64,000 nt of DNA, from NCBI GenBank assembly GCA_964432155.1, contig CAYSMF010000004.1, positions 1 to 64,000 on the forward strand. Reading direction: 5' to 3'. The notes beneath the pieces are model-generated. The model saw only the letters and a program-made list of their open reading frames with translations, was not told where the DNA came from and ran no database searches. The DNA comes from UBA10438 sp964432155 (lineage in GTDB: Bacteria; Bacteroidota; Ignavibacteria; Kapaibacteriales; Kapaibacteriaceae). The position numbers and the translations under genes are program-made. The first letter of the stretch is position 1. Every line of letters starts with the position of its first letter. This document shows, one piece after another, positions 8,901-17,281 of the stretch.

Positions 8901-10474
8901 GTGGTCGCACGACCGAACACGCGGTTGAACCATCGATAGAATGCGTTGAGCGGACCTTTGCCGTTGATATCCGTTGGCTTGAGGAGCATCGCTGCAAGAG
9001 CAGGACTCAGCGTAAGCGCGTTGAACGCGGACAGAACAACAGAGAACGCAATCGTCATCGCAAACTGCTGGTAGATCATACCAGTGATGCCACCAAGGAA
9101 GGCAACCGGAACAAACACAGCTGCCAGAATCAGTGCAATGGCAATAACTGGACCCGATACCTCACTCATCGCCTTCAGGGTAGCCTCGCGCGGACTCATC
9201 CCATGCTCGATATGGTGCATCACCGCTTCAACCACCACAATCGCGTCGTCAACCACAATGCCGATAGCCAGCACGAGTCCAAACAGCGACACTGTGTTGA
9301 TCGTAAAACCGACCAGCGGGAAGATGGCGAACGTACCGATCAAACTCACCGGCACCGTCAACAGTGGAATCAGCGTTGCACGTCCGTTCTGTAGGAAGAT
9401 GAACACGACGATGATCACGAGCAAGACAGCTTCGAACAATGTCTGAACGATCTCCTCAATCGACGCTTCGACGGCAGGCGTGGTATCGTACCCTACCTCC
9501 GCAACAACGTCCGACGGGAAGATGGTCTTCATCTTCTCGAGGGTTTCGTAAATACCCTTTGACGACTCCAGCTGATTTGCGCCCGGCAAGAGATAGATCG
9601 CAAGCATAGCCGAAGGCTTACCGTTGAGTCGACCGAACGCTTTGTAGTTCTCTGAACCAAGTTCAACGCGAGCCACATCACGCACACGAACAATACGTCC
9701 GTCCGCAGTCTCCTTGATGATAATGTCACCGAACTCTTCAGGAGTCGTCAGGCGCCCCGGCGCACTTACTGTGTAGGTGTTCTCCTGTCCTGGCGCTGAT
9801 GGTGCGGCGCCGATCTTACCCGCAGGCGCTTGCACGTTTTGATCGCGCACGGCAGACCAGACGTCCGTGCTCGTGAGTCCGAGCGCAGCGAGTCGATCTG
9901 GCTTAATCCAAATACGCATGGCGTACTCAGAGCCACCGAGAAGTTCAACCTGCGACACGCCCGGCACGCGGAGCAACTGATCACGGACGTTGATCATTGC
10001 ATAGTTGTTCAGGAACTCAGCGTCATAGGTTCCACCCGGCGAGGCTACACTCACCATCATCAAGAGTGATGGATTGATCTTTTGAACAATCACACCTTGC
10101 TGCAGAACGTCCTGCGGCAGACGAGAATTTGCACGTGCTACGCGGTTCTGTGTGAGTACGTTCGCATTGTTGAGATCCGTACCAACATCAAAGGTTACGT
10201 CAATCGATGCCGTGCCGTCCGATGTGTTGCGTGACATCATGTAAATCATGTTGTCGACGCCGTTGATTTGCTGTTCAATTGGCGTAGCAACAGACTGCTC
10301 GACAGCCTCTGCGCCAGCACCTGGGTACACACCCGTTACGCGCACCATTGGTGGCGAGAGTCGAGGGTACTGTTCAATGGGCAACCCCATCAACGCGACA
10401 AGTCCTACAAGTACCGTAACAATCGAAATCACGATTGCCACGATCGGACGTCGCACAAAGAATGCTGAAAACAT
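5957..10474 (-). CDS. RND efflux pump fused in frame to an outer-membrane factor
   Basis: One 1505-residue frame joins two proteins that are normally separate. Residues 1 to about 1035 are a complete HAE1 (AcrB/MexB-like) proton-driven RND pump: N-terminal FFVRRPIVAIV, proton-relay GIVVDDAIVVVE in TM4 and the TM10 lysine in AAKNSILIVEFAK. Residues about 1039 to 1505 are a NodT/OprM-like outer-membrane factor beginning with its own lipoprotein signal (MLLLLCLGLGVQGC, C1058) and ending GGGWR. The pump C-terminus is cytoplasmic, so the internal signal could act as a further membrane pass and be cut by signal peptidase II. An AGGGG just before ATG codons at 7345 and 7342 could also allow internal initiation. 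The ATG at 10474 (AAGGG upstream) is preferred over a GTG at 10525. It follows the adaptor gene by 10 bases. Confidence 0.9.
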   Translation of the reverse strand: MFSAFFVRRPIVAIVISIVTVLVGLVALMGLPIEQYPRLSPPMVRVTGVYPGAGAEAVEQSVATPIEQQINGVDNMIYMMSRNTSDGTASIDVTFDVGTDLNNANVLTQNRVARANSRLPQDVLQQGVIVQKINPSLLMMVSVASPGGTYDAEFLNNYAMINVRDQLLRVPGVSQVELLGGSEYAMRIWIKPDRLAALGLTSTDVWSAVRDQNVQAPAGKIGAAPSAPGQENTYTVSAPGRLTTPEEFGDIIIKETADGRIVRVRDVARVELGSENYKAFGRLNGKPSAMLAIYLLPGANQLESSKGIYETLEKMKTIFPSDVVAEVGYDTTPAVEASIEEIVQTLFEAVLLVIIVVFIFLQNGRATLIPLLTVPVSLIGTFAIFPLVGFTINTVSLFGLVLAIGIVVDDAIVVVEAVMHHIEHGMSPREATLKAMSEVSGPVIAIALILAAVFVPVAFLGGITGMIYQQFAMTIAFSVVLSAFNALTLSPALAAMLLKPTDINGKGPLNAFYRWFNRVFGRATTGYVGVARSVVRKSVLSVVGVGAFAVLSLITVGQIPSGFVPDEDQGIFLANVMLPNAASLERTDLVCKKIEAILAQHPEIESFNTVGGLSFLTNAYTSNVASFLIRLKPWEERKDPSEHAKAIMKKLNQQFMAIPEAISFCFAPPTIPGFGAAGGFSAYLQDRSGTMSVGDLQEQTAKFMAAASQRPELTNLFTQFDAGVPQIGVQLDREKARKLGVTIQDVFTTMQAALGGAYVNDFNRFGRLYRVYMQSEPEYRQSPDDIGAFYVRSGTTGEMIPLSTLVTANDTTGAEVTYRFNLFRSVAISGNAAAGFSSGQALSALEDVAKDVLPQTMSLAFSGLSYEEKRAPSPLPTFVLAVVLVFLLLASQYDSWRLPWSVLLGTPIAAFGAFMGVWMMGIDNNVYTQIGLILLIGLAAKNSILIVEFAKEKQDKEGLSPEDAALESARLRFRPILMTAFAFILGVVPLMTASGSGAGSRVAMGTTVFYGMLVATAFGVIIVPGLFAFIEGFAYRKRMRQGAMMLLLLCLGLGVQGCKVGPDYVRPSLPTSDTWRERARTDTSFAIEPHWRVYDDQVLASYVSLALDSNYDVQATLARIEAARANVTIANSELFPQLGIGGSATGIRNSANRVAVLNPGAALGPTGIFGIMGTLSWELDIFGRIRRGAEAQTAQLRASEASYRASQLMISAAVAEAYITLRKFDALRQIIDSNLATRREYERLARTLFEGGKTSELDWRQAEGELRRVEADVPVINTAIAQTENALNVLLARPIGTEILRGTTLTQQRVPADVAVGQPSELLQRRPDVIIAEQQVIAANALVGRAIAQQYPRLSLSVGGGVEALSGQPLIDANSLMWNAVGNLVQPIFQGGRLAAQVDAADATTRAAVADYQRTVVVAFREVNDAMVDLRNRRIEVASASGVVTSNREVLRLSELRYRYGAAPYLQVLDAQRSLLEAQRRELDAKTNLYFAYIALYRALGGGWR

Positions 10475-10484
10475 CGTGCGACCC

Positions 10485-11633
10485 TTACGGACGTGTGAGA
10501 AGACTGTCGATCGATACCGCGACACGCTTCGGAGCTACCACAGCACCGTCACGAACCTTTTGCAACCCCTCGTACACAATGGTCTCGCCTGCCGTAAGGC
10601 CAGCTTCGACGACATATGCCGCACCGACGCGATGCAAGACAACGATTGGACGCATAGAGACGGTGTTTGATTTCGTATCAACGACGGCAACGTACTGGGT
10701 GCCCTGCAGCTCGGATACGGCACGCTGCGGGATGACAATTGCAGCACGAGCTTGATCAAGTGCTGCACGAACACGAGCAAACTGTCCTGGACGAACAATC
10801 CCCTCTGGATTCGGGAACATTGCCTGAATCATGATCGTCCCCGTCTGTGGGTCGATGGCGTTATCAATTACCGATGCTTCACCGAGATACGGATGCACCG
10901 ACTTGTCGGCAAGGATGAGCTGCAATGGAATCGGACGCTTTCGCGCCGCCGAGTCAAGTTGACGGCGTCGCTTGGTTACACTGAGCCATTCGACTTCCGA
11001 CATGCTGAACTTTACACTGATCGGATCAAGCTTCGACACCGTTGTCATTGGTGCACCAGGCATACGGCCGATGAGATCACCGACTTGCACCGTCGTTGAG
11101 CCTGCAAGTCCATCGATTGGCGACGTTACAGTGCAATAGCCAAGCTCAACCTGTGCCTTCTGAACACTACCTCGCATTGCTTGCACCGATGCCCGACTGG
11201 CCTTCGCCATCTGAACAGCTGTTTCGTATTCCTGGCGCGAAATCGCGTTCTGCTCCACAAGCGGAGTATATCGCGCAACGTCCTGTTCGGCACGCGCAAG
11301 GTTCGCCTCGGCTTCCGCCAATTGCCCCTTAGCAACATTCACGTTGGCCGCATACTGCAGCGGGTCAATGATATACATCACCTGACCGCGACGAACGTAC
11401 GTTCCTTCCTTGTATACAACGCGATCGACGTAGCCCTCGACACGCGAGCGAATTTCAACCTCTTCCCCACCGTGCGTCTGGCCTACCCACTCGGAGTACA
11501 CCGGCACATCGCGCGCCTCAAGCGTGATCACACTCACAGGTATGGCAGGGGGCGGCCCCTGGACCTTCGTCTCGCATCCAACGAGCAACGCTGTTGCACC
11601 GATGCATGCAAGTAGTGCAGAACGAATCATCAT
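10485..11633 (-). CDS. RND periplasmic adaptor lipoprotein (MexA/AcrA-like)
   Basis: The 382-residue membrane fusion protein has a lipoprotein signal (ALLVGC) followed by the adaptor order: beta-barrel start (VPVYSEWVGQTHGGEEVEIRS), lipoyl half-motifs (VEGYVDRVVYKEGTYVRRGQ and VELGYCTVTSPIDG), an intervening alpha-helical coiled coil (about 90-150) and a C-terminal membrane-proximal domain. It links the inner-membrane RND pump to the outer-membrane factor, both encoded by the next frame 10 bases downstream. GGAG lies 6 bases before the ATG. The 34-base gap from aspA suggests one transcript with aspA and the MBL gene. Confidence 0.93.
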   Translation of the reverse strand: MMIRSALLACIGATALLVGCETKVQGPPPAIPVSVITLEARDVPVYSEWVGQTHGGEEVEIRSRVEGYVDRVVYKEGTYVRRGQVMYIIDPLQYAANVNVAKGQLAEAEANLARAEQDVARYTPLVEQNAISRQEYETAVQMAKASRASVQAMRGSVQKAQVELGYCTVTSPIDGLAGSTTVQVGDLIGRMPGAPMTTVSKLDPISVKFSMSEVEWLSVTKRRRQLDSAARKRPIPLQLILADKSVHPYLGEASVIDNAIDPQTGTIMIQAMFPNPEGIVRPGQFARVRAALDQARAAIVIPQRAVSELQGTQYVAVVDTKSNTVSMRPIVVLHRVGAAYVVEAGLTAGETIVYEGLQKVRDGAVVAPKRVAVSIDSLLTRP

Positions 11634-11667
11634 ACAAGCTCCATGTAACTGTCACAGTCGACGCTGA

Positions 11668-13062
11668 TTAGCGAATAAACCGTGGATGCATCAAATTTTC
11701 GAGTGAGAAGATCTCGGCAAGCTTTTCTTCCGAGAGTAAGCCCTTCGAGCGAACGATGTCGATCACCGAACCACCAGTCTCGAAGGCTTCCTTCGCAATA
11801 ACTGCACTCTGCTCGTATCCGAGAATCGGATTGAGTGCCGTGACGATCCCAACGGAGTTCATCACCATTGCATGTGTATGCTCAGCATTGGCAGTAATAC
11901 CGTCGACGCAGCGCTCGCGAAGTGTTGCACATGCACGTGTGAGCACTTCAATTGACTGGAACAGACAGTATGCAAGCACTGGCTCCATCACATTGAGCTG
12001 GAGCTGTCCAGCTTCAGCGGCAAACGTCACCGTTACATCATTCCCGATGACGAGATAGCACACCTGATTGACAACCTCAGGAATTACTGGGTTAACCTTA
12101 CCCGGCATGATGCTCGAGCCTGGCTGGAGGCGTGGGAGATTAATCTCGTTGAATCCGCAGCGCGGACCGGATGAGAGCAAGCGCAGATCGTTGCAGATCT
12201 TTGAGAGCTTCACAGCAACGCGCTTGAGCACACCGCTTACCTGCACGTATGCTCCGTTGTCCCACGTTGCCTCGATCAAGTTTTGCGACAGCGTTACGGG
12301 AATACCAGACACCTCACGCAAGTACTGCACAGACAGTGCCGGATATCCCTCCGGCGCATTGATACTTGTACCGATAGCTGTCGCACCAAGGTTTACCTCG
12401 GTGACAAGCATACGCGCTTCTTCCAGCCGACGAATGTCTTCGCCAATGTTCACAGCAAACGACTCGAACTCCTGTCCAAGCGTCATCGGCACCGCATCCT
12501 GAAGTTGTGTGCGCCCCATCTTGAGAACGTCAGCAAACTCTACACCCTTGCGAGCGAACGCGTCGCGCAACAGGCCCAGTTGCTCAATGAGTTGTCCGAT
12601 CTCGATGTACAGACTCAGGCGAAACGCCGTTGGATAAGCATCATTGGTGCTCTGTGAGCAGTTCACGTGGTTGTTCGGGTGCACGATATCGTACGTGCCC
12701 TTTGGATGCCCAAGAAGTTCGAGCGCCTTATTGGCGATTACCTCATTGGCATTCATGTTCGTTGACGTGCCAGCACCACCTTGAATGACATCAACGATAA
12801 ACTGATCGTGAAGTTCGCCAGCGATAATGCGATCGCATGCTGCGCAGATCGCGTCAGCAATGGCAGGCTCGAGCACATCGAGATCTCTGTTTGCCAGCGC
12901 AGCAGCTTTCTTCACGTATCCAAACGACGTGATGAACGATGATGCATGACTGATCGGTATACCCGTAATGTGGAAGTTCTCCTTACCACGGAGTGTCTGC
13001 ACACCATAGTAGGCGCTATCCGGGATCTCACGCTCTCCTAGGAAGTCGTGCTCAATGCGCAT
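11668..13062 (-). CDS. aspA: Aspartate ammonia-lyase
   Basis: The 464-residue aspartase/fumarase superfamily enzyme converts L-aspartate to fumarate and ammonia in the cytoplasm. Landmarks are YYGVQTLRGKENF, QGGAGTSTNMNANEV, the Q-STNDAYPT segment, KMGRTQLQDAVPMTLGQEF and the superfamily signature GSSIMPGKVNPV. The C-terminus (SLENLMHPRF) matches aspartases rather than class II fumarases. The ATG at 13062 is 5 bases after the stop of the MBL gene; the six-codon extension opens with TTG. GAGG lies within the end of the upstream gene. It feeds the TCA cycle or fumarate respiration. Confidence 0.94.
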   Translation of the reverse strand: MRIEHDFLGEREIPDSAYYGVQTLRGKENFHITGIPISHASSFITSFGYVKKAAALANRDLDVLEPAIADAICAACDRIIAGELHDQFIVDVIQGGAGTSTNMNANEVIANKALELLGHPKGTYDIVHPNNHVNCSQSTNDAYPTAFRLSLYIEIGQLIEQLGLLRDAFARKGVEFADVLKMGRTQLQDAVPMTLGQEFESFAVNIGEDIRRLEEARMLVTEVNLGATAIGTSINAPEGYPALSVQYLREVSGIPVTLSQNLIEATWDNGAYVQVSGVLKRVAVKLSKICNDLRLLSSGPRCGFNEINLPRLQPGSSIMPGKVNPVIPEVVNQVCYLVIGNDVTVTFAAEAGQLQLNVMEPVLAYCLFQSIEVLTRACATLRERCVDGITANAEHTHAMVMNSVGIVTALNPILGYEQSAVIAKEAFETGGSVIDIVRSKGLLSEEKLAEIFSLENLMHPRFIR

Positions 13063-13067
13063 GCGTC

Positions 13068-14474
13068 TTATACCTCGCAATGTTCTGAATAGGTTGGCAT
13101 GTACGCCAACACACCGAGTCGTCGTTCTAGTTGTTTCCGAAGTTCTTTTCGTGCCTCGTCTTCACCATGCGTGAGCAGTATCGACGACACGCCAGACTGG
13201 GCGACAGCACTGCACCATTCAACAAGCTCCGTCTGACCAGCATGTGCACTGAATCCGCCGAGTGTATGAATGCGAGCACGCACATCATGATACTCGCCCA
13301 TGATCTTCACACCGGCGACCCCATCGACGAGTTTCCGACCGAGCGAGCCGCGAGCTTGGTAGCCAACAATCACGAAGTGACACTTCGGATCGCTGATCGA
13401 ATTACGAATGTGGTGCATAATCCGTCCGGCCGTGCACATACCAGAACCTGCGATCACAATGAACGGACCATGTTCGTCATTGATAGCTTTTGATTCTTCT
13501 GCCGTAACACAAACTCGCACGCTACGAAGATCATGACGCAGCTGTCCATTATCGACTAAGTGCGCACTTTCAGTGTCGTAAAGCTCAGTGTGTTTGCGGT
13601 ACACTGCATCCGCCTTGATGGCCATTGGACTATCGAGAAAGATGGGAATCGGTGGAATACGCTTGCTGCGTACCAACTCCGCAATGTGATACATCATCTG
13701 CTGGGCACGTCCGATAGCAAACGACGGGATGAAGATCTTGCCCTTCTTCTCAACCGCATCAACGATAATCTGCTGGAACTCCTCGAGCGTATCCTGGAGC
13801 GATCGGTGGTCGCGATCACCATACGTCGACTCCATCACTATCACGTCTGCTTTGCGAGGGGGCTCGGGATCGCGCAGATATGGCAGGTGCAACGGACCTA
13901 GGTCGCCGGAGAAGACGACGATACGCTCACGATCCCCATCCTGAACGCGAAACTCAACACTTGCCGATCCGAGCAGGTGCCCAGCCTCGTGAAAGATCAC
14001 ATCGACGCCCTTGGCAACGGGGATTGGTGTATCGTATGCAGACACAACCATTTGACTCAGGGTACGTTCAACGTCCTCGTGATCAAACAGAGGTTCATCG
14101 TAGCGACCAAGCTTTCTGCCGCCACGCTGCGCGCGACGTTGTTTTCGCTCGAAGTCTGACTCTTGGATGTGCGCGGCATCATTGAGAATGATCTCCGTGA
14201 TGTCGCGTGTTGCGTCGGTGCAATAGATCGGACCGCGGTACCCATCGCGAATAAGCACAGGCAGACGTCCGGAGTGATCGAGGTGTCCGTGCGTGAGCAC
14301 GACGGCATCAATCGTAGCGCGATGAATGCGGCCAGGAACAATATTGCGGGCGTCGTCGTCCTTATCGCCTTGGAACATTCCAAAATCGACAAGCAGCGCC
14401 GCTGTATCTGTTTCAAACAGGTAGGCCGAGCCCGTTACCTCTCCTGCTGCGCCGTATGGGGTGATACGTATCAT
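13068..14474 (-). CDS. Metallo-beta-lactamase/beta-CASP nuclease-type protein
   Basis: The 468-residue protein has an MBL core with the zinc motif HGHLDH (H62, H64, D66, H67), later metal ligands in HEAGHLLGSAS and FSGDLG, and a beta-CASP insert followed by an RMMBL region (FSAHAGQTELVEW). This architecture belongs to CPSF-73-like RNases that process or degrade RNA with two zinc ions. Bacterial relatives are often annotated RNA exonucleases, but the substrate is not shown here. The start is ATG 14474; a TTG lies two codons earlier. There is no Shine-Dalgarno sequence, and a perfect TAACTTTG box ends 3 bases before the ATG, so the mRNA may be leaderless. It is first in an operon with aspA and the RND genes. 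Confidence 0.88.
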   Translation of the reverse strand: MIRITPYGAAGEVTGSAYLFETDTAALLVDFGMFQGDKDDDARNIVPGRIHRATIDAVVLTHGHLDHSGRLPVLIRDGYRGPIYCTDATRDITEIILNDAAHIQESDFERKQRRAQRGGRKLGRYDEPLFDHEDVERTLSQMVVSAYDTPIPVAKGVDVIFHEAGHLLGSASVEFRVQDGDRERIVVFSGDLGPLHLPYLRDPEPPRKADVIVMESTYGDRDHRSLQDTLEEFQQIIVDAVEKKGKIFIPSFAIGRAQQMMYHIAELVRSKRIPPIPIFLDSPMAIKADAVYRKHTELYDTESAHLVDNGQLRHDLRSVRVCVTAEESKAINDEHGPFIVIAGSGMCTAGRIMHHIRNSISDPKCHFVIVGYQARGSLGRKLVDGVAGVKIMGEYHDVRARIHTLGGFSAHAGQTELVEWCSAVAQSGVSSILLTHGEDEARKELRKQLERRLGVLAYMPTYSEHCEV

Positions 14475-14477
14475 GTG

Positions 14478-14485
14478 CAAAGTTA
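14478..14485 (-). promoter_or_regulatory. TAACTTTG promoter box, leaderless geometry (MBL gene)
   Basis: A perfect TAnnTTTG box on the minus strand. Only CAC separates it from the ATG at 14474, so transcription should begin at or next to the start codon. It forms a 10-base inverted repeat with the plus-strand box at 14530-14539. Confidence 0.6.
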
Positions 14486-14531
14486 CCAGTTACAACGAGA
14501 GGAGCATCGTGTTCGGAGGCATGGAAAACGG

Positions 14532-14539
14532 TAACTTTG
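14532..14539 (+). promoter_or_regulatory. TAACTTTG promoter box, leaderless geometry (ABC exporter)
   Basis: A perfect TAnnTTTG box divergent from the one at 14478-14485. Three bases (TGC) separate it from the GTG proposed as start of the ABC exporter. Confidence 0.6.
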
Positions 14540-14542
14540 TGC

Positions 14543-16309
14543 GTGCAGAACGAACCCACAACGAAGAAAACGATCGACTACAGCCTTCTCCGGCGACTCC
14601 TCGTCTTCCTTAAGCCGTACCGTCTCCATCTTGTTGGAGCCATCCTCCTCACGCTCTCGGCTTCCGCGCTTGGTCCACTGCGCCCCTTCCTCACACGAAT
14701 TGCTGTGGACGACCATATTGTCAAGGGCGACTTCCCCGGTCTTCTCATGTTCACGGGGCTCATTCTCGGCCTCTTGTTCCTCCAGGGAATCCTCCAGTAC
14801 AGTCTATCGCTGCTGATGACATGGATCGGCCAACGCGTGTTGTTGGACATTCGCAACACACTGTACCGTCATGCCGAAGGCCTCTCACTGCGATACTACG
14901 ACACAACGCCAGTGGGACGGATCGTAACGCGCGTCACGAACGACGTTGAGGTGCTCAACGAGCTCTTCTCGTCCGGGGTTGTGCTCATGATTTCCGACGT
15001 CATGGTGATCGTATGGATCCTGACGTTCATGTGGAACACGTCTCATGAATTGACGTTACTCACGATAACAGTACTGCCATTCCTTCTCGTCGCCTCGTTC
15101 ATCTTCCGCGCGAAGGTCCGCAAGGTGTACGACAAGATTCGTCGACAAGTCGCGTTGATGAATGCATTCGTCAACGAGTTCGTCACAGGCATCTCAATTG
15201 TGCAGCTGTTCCGCCAGGAGCGTCGCATGCAGACACAATTCGGCGAGATCAATGCGGAGCATCGACGACTCCAAGATCAGTCTATCATGTACTACGCCAC
15301 GTTCTTTCCCGTGGTGGAGTTTCTCAGCGCGGTTTCACTCTCGATTATCGTGTGGTATGCCGCTGGCAACATCGCATCGGGCGTCATGACGATCGGGATG
15401 TTGATCGCATTTAGTCAGTTCACGGAAATGTTTTTCCGTCCAGTGCGGGACCTCACAGAAAAGTACAACACGCTCCAGTCGAGCATCGTCGCCTCTGAAC
15501 GCATTTTCAATCTGCTCGACACGACCGTTCGTGTCGATGATGCGCCCGACGCACAACCGTTTGAGCGTCTTGAACAAGGGATTGAGTTTCGCAATGTTCG
15601 CTTTAGTTACGACGGGACGATTCCCGTTCTACGCGACGTATCGTTTTCGGTACGAAAGGGGCAAACAATTGCGCTCGTCGGAGCCACGGGTTCAGGCAAG
15701 AGCTCGATTATCAACGTCCTGAGTCGCTTCTACGAGTATCAAAGCGGCGAAGTGCTCATTGATGGCAAGAGCATTCGCTCTATTCGTCAAGACGATCTGC
15801 GCCGACGCATCGCGATTGTGTTGCAAGACGTCTTCTTGTTTTCACGATCAGTTGCCGACAACATTTCGCTTGATCGCGAGGGCATAACTCGTGAGCAGAT
15901 CGAGCAAGCAGCCGTAGCGCTTGGCGCCGATGCGTTCATTCGACGTCTACCACAGGGCTACGACACAAATGTGCGTGAACGCGGAGCCGTACTCAGCGTT
16001 GGACAGAAGCAGCTCATCTCGTTCAGTCGGGCGTTGGTCACCGACCCTGACATCCTGATTCTCGACGAGGCAACGTCAAACATCGACACGGAAACGGAAC
16101 AGATTATCGAGCGATCGATCTCGACGTTGCTCCAAGGACGTACGTCGATCGTTGTGGCACACCGACTCTCAACAATTCAGCGTGCAGACGCGATCGTTGT
16201 TCTGCATCACGGTGAGATCGCCGAGATTGGCACTCACCAGGAGTTGCTGCAACGCGGCGGTGTGTATGCAAAGCTGCATGCACTGCAGTTTGCCAACAAT
16301 CCAAAGTAA
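14543..16309 (+). CDS. MsbA-like ABC exporter (half-transporter)
   Basis: The 588-residue protein has an N-terminal six-helix ABC transmembrane domain (about 20-310) and a C-terminal ATPase domain with Walker A GATGSGKSS, Q-loop in IVLQDVFLFSRSV, signature LSVGQKQL, Walker B ILILDEATS and switch VVAHRLST. It probably works as a dimer that exports lipid or a hydrophobic compound. MsbA (lipid A flipping) and multidrug exporters share this layout, and the sequence does not separate them. The signature reads LSVGQ rather than LSGGQ, common in this subfamily. The start is uncertain: GTG 14543 lies 3 bases after a TAACTTTG box and lacks a ribosome-binding site; TTG 14537 falls inside the box. Confidence 0.88.
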   Translation: MQNEPTTKKTIDYSLLRRLLVFLKPYRLHLVGAILLTLSASALGPLRPFLTRIAVDDHIVKGDFPGLLMFTGLILGLLFLQGILQYSLSLLMTWIGQRVLLDIRNTLYRHAEGLSLRYYDTTPVGRIVTRVTNDVEVLNELFSSGVVLMISDVMVIVWILTFMWNTSHELTLLTITVLPFLLVASFIFRAKVRKVYDKIRRQVALMNAFVNEFVTGISIVQLFRQERRMQTQFGEINAEHRRLQDQSIMYYATFFPVVEFLSAVSLSIIVWYAAGNIASGVMTIGMLIAFSQFTEMFFRPVRDLTEKYNTLQSSIVASERIFNLLDTTVRVDDAPDAQPFERLEQGIEFRNVRFSYDGTIPVLRDVSFSVRKGQTIALVGATGSGKSSIINVLSRFYEYQSGEVLIDGKSIRSIRQDDLRRRIAIVLQDVFLFSRSVADNISLDREGITREQIEQAAVALGADAFIRRLPQGYDTNVRERGAVLSVGQKQLISFSRALVTDPDILILDEATSNIDTETEQIIERSISTLLQGRTSIVVAHRLSTIQRADAIVVLHHGEIAEIGTHQELLQRGGVYAKLHALQFANNPK

Positions 16310-16327
16310 TCGTGTGTCGGTCGACCG

Positions 16328-17281
16328 TTATTCGGTCCACACACCCATCTGGTAGAACTTCTCACGACGCTCCTTCACCAGCTGATCAACGGGCATGGTC
16401 TCGAGTGCGCTGAGTTCTTCTTCGAGAACGGATACAACCGTGGCGAACATGGTGTTCGGATCACGATGTGCGCCACCTACCGGCTCAGGTACAATGCGGT
16501 CGATCACCTTTACATCAATGAGGTCGGTGGCACCAAGACGCAGCGCTTCCGCCGCCTGCTCCTTGTAATCCCACGAGCGCCAAAGAATCGATGAGCAGCT
16601 CTCAGGCGCAATCACGGAGTACCATGCATTTTCGAGCATGAGAATGCGGTTACCAATACCGATTCCGAGTGCGCCACCAGACGCCCCTTCACCGATGATC
16701 ATGATCACGATCGGGGTCTTGAGTTGCGACATGAGTAGGAGGTTACGCGCAATTGCCTCTGCCTGACCACGTTCTTCTGCTTCAAGACCTGGAAATGCAC
16801 CCGGGGTATCAAGGAAGCAGATCACTGGGAGGCTGAACTTCTCTGCCATCTGGAGCAAACGATACGCCTTACGGTACCCGTCCGGATTCGGCATGCCGAA
16901 GTTGCGGTGCAGGTTCGACTTTGTATCACGTCCCTTTTGATGTCCGATCACCACAACGTGGCGTCCATTGAGAGTTGCGAGGCCACCAACGATTGCTGGA
17001 TCATCACGGTACGTGCGATCACCATGCAGCTCAACGAAATCTTCGAAGCAGTGCATGATATAATCAAGCGTATACGGACGGTCGGGATGACGAGCGATTT
17101 GTACGCGCTGCCAGCGCGTAAGATTGCGGTAAATGTCACTACGAAGCTTGTCAACCTGCGACTCGAGCTCGTCGATCTGCGGCTGAATATCAAGCGTATC
17201 GGTAAGCGCCTTCATCTCCTCGATCTTCTTCTCGAGCTCGACGATTGGCTTTTCGAATTCAAGAGCTGATGTTGTTGCCAC
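16328..17281 (-). CDS. accA: Acetyl-CoA carboxylase carboxyltransferase subunit alpha
   Basis: The 317-residue subunit transfers the carboxyl group from biotin to acetyl-CoA to make malonyl-CoA for fatty acid synthesis, together with AccD (not in the window). Landmarks are the N-terminal coiled-coil-like helix, ARHPDRPYTLDYI, GDR, GHQKGRDTK, NFGMPNPDGYRKA, DTPGAFPG, GEGASGGALGIG and the SVIAPESCSSIL segment. The GTG start lies inside the end of the GT2 fusion gene (23-base overlap), so accA is the last gene of the polysaccharide operon and may be translationally coupled to it. Length is normal for the family. Confidence 0.95.
   Translation of the reverse strand: MATTSALEFEKPIVELEKKIEEMKALTDTLDIQPQIDELESQVDKLRSDIYRNLTRWQRVQIARHPDRPYTLDYIMHCFEDFVELHGDRTYRDDPAIVGGLATLNGRHVVVIGHQKGRDTKSNLHRNFGMPNPDGYRKAYRLLQMAEKFSLPVICFLDTPGAFPGLEAEERGQAEAIARNLLLMSQLKTPIVIMIIGEGASGGALGIGIGNRILMLENAWYSVIAPESCSSILWRSWDYKEQAAEALRLGATDLIDVKVIDRIVPEPVGGAHRDPNTMFATVVSVLEEELSALETMPVDQLVKERREKFYQMGVWTE

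Noticed and set aside
8672..9394. Long open frame on the plus strand opposite the RND pump
   Set aside because: It is antisense to a strongly conserved domain, is rich in His/Arg/Asn as expected from a shadow frame, and has no start signal.
10475..10525. GTG start giving the efflux fusion 17 extra N-terminal residues
   Set aside because: It would overlap the adaptor gene by 41 bases; ATG 10474 begins exactly at the RND family N-terminus with AAGGG upstream.
11668..13062. Class II fumarate hydratase
   Set aside because: The N-terminal YYGVQTLRGKENF, the NEINLPRLQPGSSIMPGKVNPV region and the C-terminal NLMHP fit aspartase better than FumC.
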